Of a stretch of 64,000 nt of DNA, positions 57,480 through 64,000 are shown piece by piece. The stretch lies in NCBI GenBank assembly GCA_024036415.1, contig JAMWET010001884.1, positions 110,001-174,000 on the forward strand, given 5' to 3'. Numbering within the stretch: position 1 is the stretch's first letter; the number at the start of each line of letters is the position of its first letter. The DNA comes from Prochilodus magdalenae (lineage: Eukaryota > Chordata > Actinopteri > Characiformes > Prochilodontidae). The position numbers and the translations under genes were made by a program. Below the pieces are notes generated by a model that worked only from the letters and a program-made list of their open reading frames with translations, was not told the origin of the DNA and did no database searches.

Positions 57480-58930
57480 AGTTCACTGTACAGTTTATTC
57501 TGCCAAGCTTTTAACTTTCTAAAAGTTATTAATTGACTGCAGCTGTGGAGTGGATGCTGATTATTTGGGAGCCATAGAAGATCTCATCTAGGCTCATCCA
57601 GTATAATACAACACTCTGCTGTCTTATTCCACCTTAAATAAACCATCGATACTGTTAAAGCTTTGCCTGGATAATCATCCATTTCACTGGTGAGGTTGTC
57701 AGCATGGCAGACATTTTCATGGCTGTTTTAAGCATACGTTGACCTACTGGTATGGGACACAGAACTACGTTCTTCTGTGCCAACATGTAAACGCGCCATT
57801 AGAAGCCACAGACATCAGCAGCAAAAAGCAACGAGCATGATATTCATTTATTCTCAACTATGGTTTAATGGCGGAGTTCCATACATCACTTTTCTGCATG
57901 CAGGTTTCCTAAAATGGAAATCACCATCTTCATAGCTTCATCCTTTTCACACTACAAAAGCGCCACAGTTTTCATGCACAACAATCTTTTCCCCACGACT
58001 TGAAAGGAAACTACTGCAATAAGTCAATGCAGTCATGTTACAAAACGAAGCAATCACGCAAGACCCTGGGAGCGGATAGCTTTAACCACTAAGTCCAGGA
58101 GGACCAGAGATCTCTGGACCACTCCCAGGCTCAAAAACAACTATGAGACCTGACATATCCAATTCACAGGGCAAGCACTCCTGGTCCTGGAAAATCTCCC
58201 CTAGTATAGAAGCCTGAACTGGCACTTTAAGAGTGTGGAATGCAGGTGCTTTGTCCCCTTGACATATGGTAGGGTCCCATATAGGTTCAAAAGGAACTCC
58301 ATATAAAGGAGATCCACTATTATAAACTACTGGCTAATCTATTATAACCTAAGTTACTGAGGTAAACTGAAAGCGATGTGGTTAGACACATCAGACAGGG
58401 CCACAAGTGGGCGGCTACACCATCTGGAAATAGAGGGCCTGTGGAATGATGCATGTCTTTGTAGACAGCAGGGTCTCTTGCCACAAGTGTTATCTGGTCC
58501 AATCCAGCAGCAGGTCACGCCAGAGGCTCCCTCTCACAGCAGCCTTTAGCCCACACACATCTCACCATCACTCCGCTGACTGCCTCTGTCATCCTCTCTT
58601 ATCTGTCACACCCTCCGGAAGTTGACAGCCTGGATTTACACCATAAGAGTGCTATCTTATGATAGGTATCTCTGTGTTTTGCAGAAGATATGGAATCTCA
58701 TGACAATGGCTCTACAAACACAACTCAAACAAGACCGGAGGCATTACAGCAACCTGAGGCCTACAGGCCTTGCTCTGCCTTCGTTTTGCCATTGGCTGTA
58801 TACTGCCCAGCTCCTGCACACTGCAGAACCAAGACCTTTGCAGAGCCCCGTCACGAGGCATAGTTCTGCAAATCTGTCATGTTTTTCAGCAGGGCTGTGT
58901 GGACTGAAGAGGGAGCTTGGGCCAAGAGCT
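57480..58930. other. Unique sequence, nothing recognised
   Basis: No transposon ends or domains. Short frames only. Confidence 0.3.
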
Positions 58931-58937
58931 TAAAGTA

Positions 58938-59800
58938 CACTCATCATCAAAAAATAGTTGTACTAAAAGTTGCACCCAGAAGGAATTGATTGACAGCAAT
59001 CAAACTTGGTGGGTAGGTTTGACATCGTGAGACAAGCAGAAGATTCAGGTTTTACCATGAGCAGTGATGTCCTCCATGAGTCGTCCTGTTAATGCCAGTA
59101 CCATTGGCAGACGACTGTCCTTAACACCATGTCAACATTGCCAAAGACTGCAATGTGTCACGCTTGCGGGTTTCCCCAGCTCCTCTGCTCTCCTGGACTC
59201 CATTTCCCAGAGTGCATCATCCGATGACATCACACCCACATGTCCCCAGCCATCCAATCAGCACCGCTCTAGGTCACCTGAGTTTTAGCCTCAGTATATA
59301 TACTCCTCTGAAACACTTCCTCATTGCGAAGTTTTGCCAAACCTAGTTTGCATTTCTGGGCGGTTCTCCTCTGTTTACCCTGACTCTGGCTTTTTGACTC
59401 TTTTTGGCTTTGACCTCTTCTTTTGTTTATCTCTTGTTGGTTTTCTCTCGTGTTCTACTCTCTGGCTATCGACCTTTGTTTGTAACTTTGACCATTGTCT
59501 TGCCTAGCCCTTCCACCTTCGTTGCCTTGCTGCTTGTGTACTCGTGTGCTTAATAAAGCCCATTTGACTTTTAGCTCTGCACACGTCGGTCCTGGTTCTT
59601 TGTCCCTGACACAATGGGGTCGTGCCAGATTTTCATGGAGTGACTCAAAATGGCAGCAGGGCAACTACTTCTGTATGTGTAGCTCAATGAATATTTAAAA
59701 AATGATCATTATTTATTGTTCCCGGTAACCTTTATCTTCCTTCCCAATAGCATGGCAATCTGACCATTCGTTCTGGGTCCAACTATTCTTTTGATGAGTG
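58938..59800 (+). mobile_element. Tc1-like MITE, family B, complete but split by a solo LTR
   Basis: The element runs between TA (58936-58937) and TA (59801-59802), with ends CACTCATCATC and its inverse TTTTGATGAGTG. Inner end motifs are gttgcacccagaagga and ttctgggtccaac. Without the LTR and one target copy it is about 402 bp. It retains only a left-end block, ccaaagactgcaatg joined to ggggtcgtgcc, and a gactcaaaatggcagcaggg block. It is a non-autonomous deletion derivative. Confidence 0.88.
59156..59611 (+). mobile_element. Solo LTR (456 bp) of an LTR retrotransposon, nested in Tc1
   Basis: It starts TGTCA and ends TGACA (canonical TG...CA with a 5-bp inverted terminus). It is flanked by a perfect 5-bp duplication CAATG (59151-59155 and 59612-59616). 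Inside there is a tatatatac TATA-like box near 59297 and an AATAAA at 59552-59557 placed before the R/U5-like end. There is no internal coding region, so it is a solo LTR left by recombination between two LTRs. The Ty3/Gypsy-like assignment is a guess; 5-bp duplications also occur in other LTR groups. The plus orientation follows the polyA signal. Confidence 0.88.
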
Positions 59801-59824
59801 TATGAGCGACTGTTGCTCTGCCTT

Positions 59825-59960
59825 TAGGACTGACATATGCAAATATCCTCTGTTCTGATTGGCTGTGTCTGTTTAAAAAAGCAGTCCAAAAACCTGAAAC
59901 ATTCAGTGTAGCAACACAAATTAGCAATTAGCCAGAGATAGGTTGCATTAATATGAAAAT
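59825..59960 (+). repeat. Dispersed repeat shared with 3108-3240
   Basis: It shares cctctgttctgattggctg and a downstream aaaaaagcagtccaaaaacc block with the copy near 3120. Ends were not determined. Confidence 0.4.
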
Positions 59961-60936
59961 GGTTTTGGACGTGACGACACATCAGAAGAATTGAGGCAAC
60001 TTAATTTAATATGGGCACAATATGGCTGAAGTCACCCGCACTGCCTCCAATGAGGCCAACATGTGTGTGAATAGGCTGTATGGATGTGAGTAAAACAGCT
60101 GATTCGGGTCCGTTCTGGACAGAAATCTGGGTTTGGATTGAAAAGTTGATTAGGCTGGACTCAAACCGAATGTTCTCTGACTACATTCACATTTAGAACG
60201 AAATTTCCAGGCCCAGTTAAAGCTCCACTCAGGCCTGCTCACCTTCAGCCAGAGGCTGAGAAGCCAGCTGATGATGCTGCCACCAGCTCTATCATTCATC
60301 CCGCCGTAATGTAAAGCAATTACAGATAAGCGTGCATGCCACACAGGCATCTGCTGCACAAATATCCCAATCACACTCTGAGGCCTGTGCGTATCTCGCC
60401 TACTGAAAGCATCACAGTCATCCAACAGTGAGGTACAGCATCTGTGTCGTGTTGTAGGTAAAAGACGGTGCTATAAATCTAAATGGAGAAAAGCGCATTT
60501 GGCTTTCTTGGCATTACCTGAAAGCTCATAAGGAATTTCACGCAGAAGGGTGGAACCAAGGCCACCAGCTGGACTGTTTACAAGGTCGTGGTTAACAATT
60601 CATAGATGAAGTCTTGTCTTTTTTAGGAACAGAGGGACACAAAAAGCATCCAGGACCATTAACAACCACGCTACACCAAGTGCACTCCGGCTTTTAGGAT
60701 GGATGTTCCCTTCTCACAAGCTCACGGCCCCTGCAGAACATCGGGGTCAAGGTCCAGCCTTTGACTCGGTACACTGAGCATTCGGAGCAAGCACTCATCG
60801 CCATGTGTTTCAAACCAGGTGTTTCAAAGACGCAGAGGAAGCCCACGTAATCCTATAGCAAAGACTTTTGGTGTGATCTCATGTTATTTTAATCACTGGA
60901 ACACAATTTTAATTTGCTGAAAATGCCTTTATGACA
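59961..60936. other. Unique sequence, nothing recognised
   Basis: No features supported. Confidence 0.3.
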
Positions 60937-60938
60937 TA

Positions 60939-61710
60939 CACTGATCAGCCATAACATTAAAAAAACCTCAATGTCCACTTTCTATACAGGAGCATTTTGT
61001 AGCTCTACAAATACAGACTGTAGTCTGATTCTCTGCATACTGTGCCTACTTTAAGAGTCAGGGCCCCCACAGGACCACCACAGAGCAGATATCATGTGGG
61101 TGGTGAATCAGTCTCAGCACTACAATGACACAGACGTGCTGGTGTGTTAGTGTGTCTTGTGCTGGTGTGAGTAGATCAGACACAGCAGGGCTGCTGGACA
61201 CCTCAGTGTCACTGCTGGACTGAGAATCATCCACCAACCAAACCTATCCAGCCAACAGTCTTCTGTGTCCACTGACGAAGGACCAGAGATGACCAACACA
61301 AACTGTGCAGCAGCAGATGAGCTATCGTCTCTGACAGTACATCTTTAAGATGGACCAGCAAGGTAGAACCGTATGAAGGAGTGGACAGTGAGTGGACACA
61401 GTGTTTAAACACTCCAGCAGCACTGCTGTGTCTGACCCACTCACTAACACACTAACACACCACCACCACATCATTCTCACTTAAGAATGATCCACCACCC
61501 ACATAATACCTGCTCTGTGGTGGTCCTGTAGGGGTCCTGAGTGTTAAAGAACAGGACAAAGGAGGGATAAAACAAGTATACAAAGAACCAGATAAACTAC
61601 AGTTTGTAATTGTAGAACTACAAAGTGCTCCTGTATAATCAGTGGAGCTGATAAAATGGACAGTGAGTGTAAATACAAGGAGGTGGTTATAATGTTGTGG
61701 CTGATGGGTG
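60939..61710. mobile_element. 772-bp foldback DNA transposon, copy I-B
   Basis: TA flanks both ends (60937-60938, 61711-61712). The left arm starts cactgatcagccataacatt. The right arm, inverted, starts cacccatcagccacaacatt. The two arms stay alignable for roughly 300 bp each (shared caggagcactttgtag, gaccaccacagagca, gtgtgttagtgtgt, gatcagacacagca), so the element could fold back on itself. No transposase is encoded. Confidence 0.85.
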
Positions 61711-61712
61711 TA

Positions 61713-62110
61713 TACATAAGGCTGATATGACCAAACATAATGTGACCATCAGAGAGTGAGATCCACTTAGAGTAGAAATTGAGTTTCCGAAACTGGACAC
61801 ATTTCTGATCATTCTTCCACTGTCAGAATACAACCCAACGCTATCCGTCTGAAAGAATGTGGTGCTGTCAAGAAGCTGATAATGAGAAAAGGAAACAGAG
61901 GCAATCAAATCATACAGAGAAGCTGCTAGTGTTCTCAAAACAATGGGCTGACCACTTTAAAATCACTGAACGTGCTAAGAATTGTCTTGGATAGACTGAG
62001 CATTGGATGTGTGTAAAAATATCCCTTTTGATTTATATGACCAATTAAAAACTTAAAAAATGAAAAATAAACATGTAGATTGCAGACAAATCGTAATACT
62101 GAAAAATATG
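61713..62110. other. Unique sequence, nothing recognised
   Basis: No features supported. Confidence 0.3.
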
Positions 62111-62112
62111 TC

Positions 62113-62116
<4 letters not shown>

Positions 62117-62156
<40 letters not shown>
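62117..62156. repeat. (TA)n microsatellite, about 20 units
   Basis: A near-perfect TA run that can form cruciforms and is probably length-variable. Confidence 0.95.
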
Positions 62157-62161
<5 letters not shown>

Positions 62162-62399
62162 AACCTGTTGAGACTAAATATGACATGTAATAACATTTTC
62201 TGTTATGTTATAAATCTTATACTTAATGTGCATCTAGACTGGGAATCATGTTGACGACGTATATAAAATGATATTTGCTGAAATTATTGATTATAAAAAT
62301 TTCTCGCTCTATAAAATTTAATTCCTACAAGCTCAAAGATAAAACGTGTTATGTCATGGCTATTTGTCTAGCTCTCAATGTGTCTGTGTTTATAAAACA

Positions 62400-63180
62400 A
62401 ATCCAGACTGACAGAGACGGGGGGAAATACTCTGTGCTGGGTGGGACAGAGATCCACAAACCAAGGATGGAGAGGGTTAATGACTTCTGTGAGAGTGGGG
62501 CCAATTCATTCCTCCTCTCGGCTCCACGCCCCTCCATGGGAGAAGTGGGACAGAGCCGGTATGGAGCACTCTGTCCAGCGGATAACAGGCATAAATATGG
62601 GAATAAAATTTATCATGCATAGTAAACGGCAGGGCCCGGCATGGAAAATACAGAGCGCATTAAAAAATGCGGGACGTGTGTGGAAAACAAAAATGAGGGA
62701 AGGGGCCGTAAAGCAAGGAAAAGCCCGGGCCGATGCCAGCCTGCCCCATCTGGGAGATAAAAATGACTGATTCTTGCTCCACATCTACATCCAACTGCAT
62801 CTCTTCAGTACTCTGAGAGGGAGAGAGTGGGAGTTAAAGGTAGGGCAGGGAATTTGATATGAAAAACTCTCCGGCTTGCAAGTTTGTCTCAGCTGAATTT
62901 GGTCCGGATGGCGCTCCCTCAATGAAAATCCTTCACCTCGCAAGTTCATCTCAGTTGAATTCCATCTAGACGAATTCAGCGCACTCTCTCGTCTGCTGTT
63001 GATGCATGGAAATACACTCTTGCTCCCAGGGCTCGTCATTTCCAGGGTTTCTTCATATGGAGTTCAAAGTGTGCATAATTACTATGATAATAATATTAAG
63101 ACGCTGCTTCTCCCGCCTTAACTACGCTCACCTGTCTTCCAGTGGGCCCTCCGCATGGCCCTTCCCTCCATTAGCTCCAT
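62400..63180. promoter_or_regulatory. Candidate conserved non-coding block
   Basis: Mixed composition with tgcataattactatgataat and gggtaaaaa-free GC-rich stretches, ataaaatttatcatgcatag, and no repeat hallmarks. Overlapping frames of 62-115 codons have no domains. Regulatory status is a guess from texture. Confidence 0.22.
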
Positions 63181-63377
63181 AATACTACAGTAAAAGGCCT
63201 ACATGGTTTTATACCCTTGTCGTCACATTAAAGGAAAATAGTCATACTTTCAAAAAGCACTGTTCCATTTTCCCACTTTTTTGCATCCACCATTTTGCAG
63301 AATAACTCTTGAAGAAGTCCAGCTTCAAAGTTTGTCAACCCTTTTTGTAAATTCCTATAGAAATGAGACCTAAAATA

Positions 63378-64000
63378 CAGTGGGGTGCGAAAGTTTGGGC
63401 AGCTGGCTTTTCCTGATTTACCTTTATAAAGCATTGACTGTTTGGATAAAAAAATTGCGTTAAATATATCATACAGGGGACAAACACAGTGATATTTGAG
63501 AAGTGAAATGAAGTTTATATGATTTACAGAAAGTGTGCAATAATTGGTTAAACAAAAGTAGGCAGGTGCGTAAATTTGGGCACTGTTGTCATTTTATTGA
63601 TTTCAAAACCTTTAGAACTATTTACTGGAACTCAAATTTGGTTTGGTAAGTTCAGTGACCCTTGACCTCCATACACAGGTGACTCCAATTATGAGAAAGG
63701 GTATTTAAGGGGGGCAATTGTAAGTTTTTCTCCTCTTTGCATCTTCTCTGAAGAGTCGCAGCATGGGAGTCTCAAAACAACTTTCAAATGACCTGAAAAC
63801 AGAGATTGTTCACCGTCATGGTTTAGGGGAAGGATACAGAAAGCTATCTCAGAGATTTCAGCTTTCAGTCTCCACTGTGAGAAACATTGTCAGAAAATGG
63901 AAGACCACAGGCACAGTTCAAGTCAAGGCTCGAAGTGGCAGACCAAGAAAAATCTGGAATAAACAGCGAAGGATGTTGAGAACAGTCAGAGTCAACCCAC
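63378..64000 (+). mobile_element. Tc1-like transposon, family F, 5' portion (runs off window)
   Basis: It begins after TA (63376-63377) with cagtggggtgcgaaagtttg. A second copy of the motif, gtgcgtaaatttgggca, lies at 63566-63582. Two direct repeats within one terminal arm is the IR/DR arrangement. An upstream region with ggtatttaagggggg precedes the transposase start. The right half is outside the window. Confidence 0.85.
63763..64000 (+). CDS. Tc1-like transposase, N-terminal part (incomplete at window edge)
   Basis: From ATG 63763 the frame is open for 79 codons to the end of the window. It starts MGVSKQLSNDLKTEIVHRHG and continues with a first helix-turn-helix, RKLSQRFQLSVSTVRNIVRKW. It then carries the linker SGRPRKIWNKQRR, whose GRPRK is the AT-hook-like motif between the two DNA-binding subdomains of Tc1 transposases. 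In known relatives the protein is about 340 residues, binds the inverted repeats and cuts and pastes the element in the nucleus with a DD34E catalytic triad. The catalytic part is outside the window, so activity cannot be judged. There is no stop or frameshift in the visible part, unlike every other transposase remnant here. The start is chosen because the terminal arm and typical 5' untranslated spacing precede it and the protein begins as relatives do. Confidence 0.82.
   Translation, partial: MGVSKQLSNDLKTEIVHRHGLGEGYRKLSQRFQLSVSTVRNIVRKWKTTGTVQVKARSGRPRKIWNKQRRMLRTVRVNP

Overview
This window looks like intergenic or intronic DNA from a teleost fish, most likely an otophysan (characin, catfish or knifefish type; this refinement is a guess). 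The reasons are the very high density of degenerate Tc1/mariner-like elements, tRNA-headed SINEs of the type common in teleosts, several TA-flanked MITE families, and long CA/TG and CT/GA tracts. I found no host exon that I can defend. Almost every long open frame lies in a tandem repeat or a broken transposon. The only apparently intact coding sequence is the start of a Tc1-like transposase that runs off the right edge (63763-64000).

Layout. 0-9.2 kb: a fish retroposon-type tail, a Tc1-derived MITE (535-1068), Tc1 transposase remnants, a short MITE, a foldback transposon carrying a 14-bp minisatellite (5140-6110), and a SINE whose internal CA stretch has grown to about 670 bp. 9.2-19.5 kb: mostly unique sequence, a tRNA-derived SINE (11226-11511), a 1.1-kb pyrimidine tract with a 66-bp minisatellite, an old Tc1 copy, a roughly 800-bp TG tract and further Tc1 pieces. 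19.5-25.8 kb: a second copy of the Tc1-derived MITE, a Tc1 end, and a SINE with a triplicated B box. About 25.8-37.0 kb: a long stretch in which I recognise almost no transposon. It holds a GA-rich purine tract (32.4-34.3 kb) and blocks that resemble conserved non-coding DNA. 37.0-54.3 kb: Tc1 fragments, MITEs and one SINE nested inside a Tc1 copy, with regulatory-looking blocks near 40.5-41.1, 49.3-49.9 and 51.6-52.1 kb. 54.3-64 kb: regulatory-looking blocks, an alternating 58/64-bp minisatellite, a Tc1 MITE split by a solo LTR with a perfect 5-bp target duplication, a 772-bp foldback element, and the 5' half of a Tc1-like transposon with an IR/DR-type left end.

The coding remnants do not form a pathway or operon; they are parts of selfish elements. 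What makes the window worth reading is how the repeats relate: elements nested in elements, three independent copies of one internally deleted transposon sharing the same deletion junction, and tandem arrays that arose inside transposons. Element names are given only at superfamily level because family assignment needs a repeat library. Boundaries marked approximate come from aligning copies by eye.
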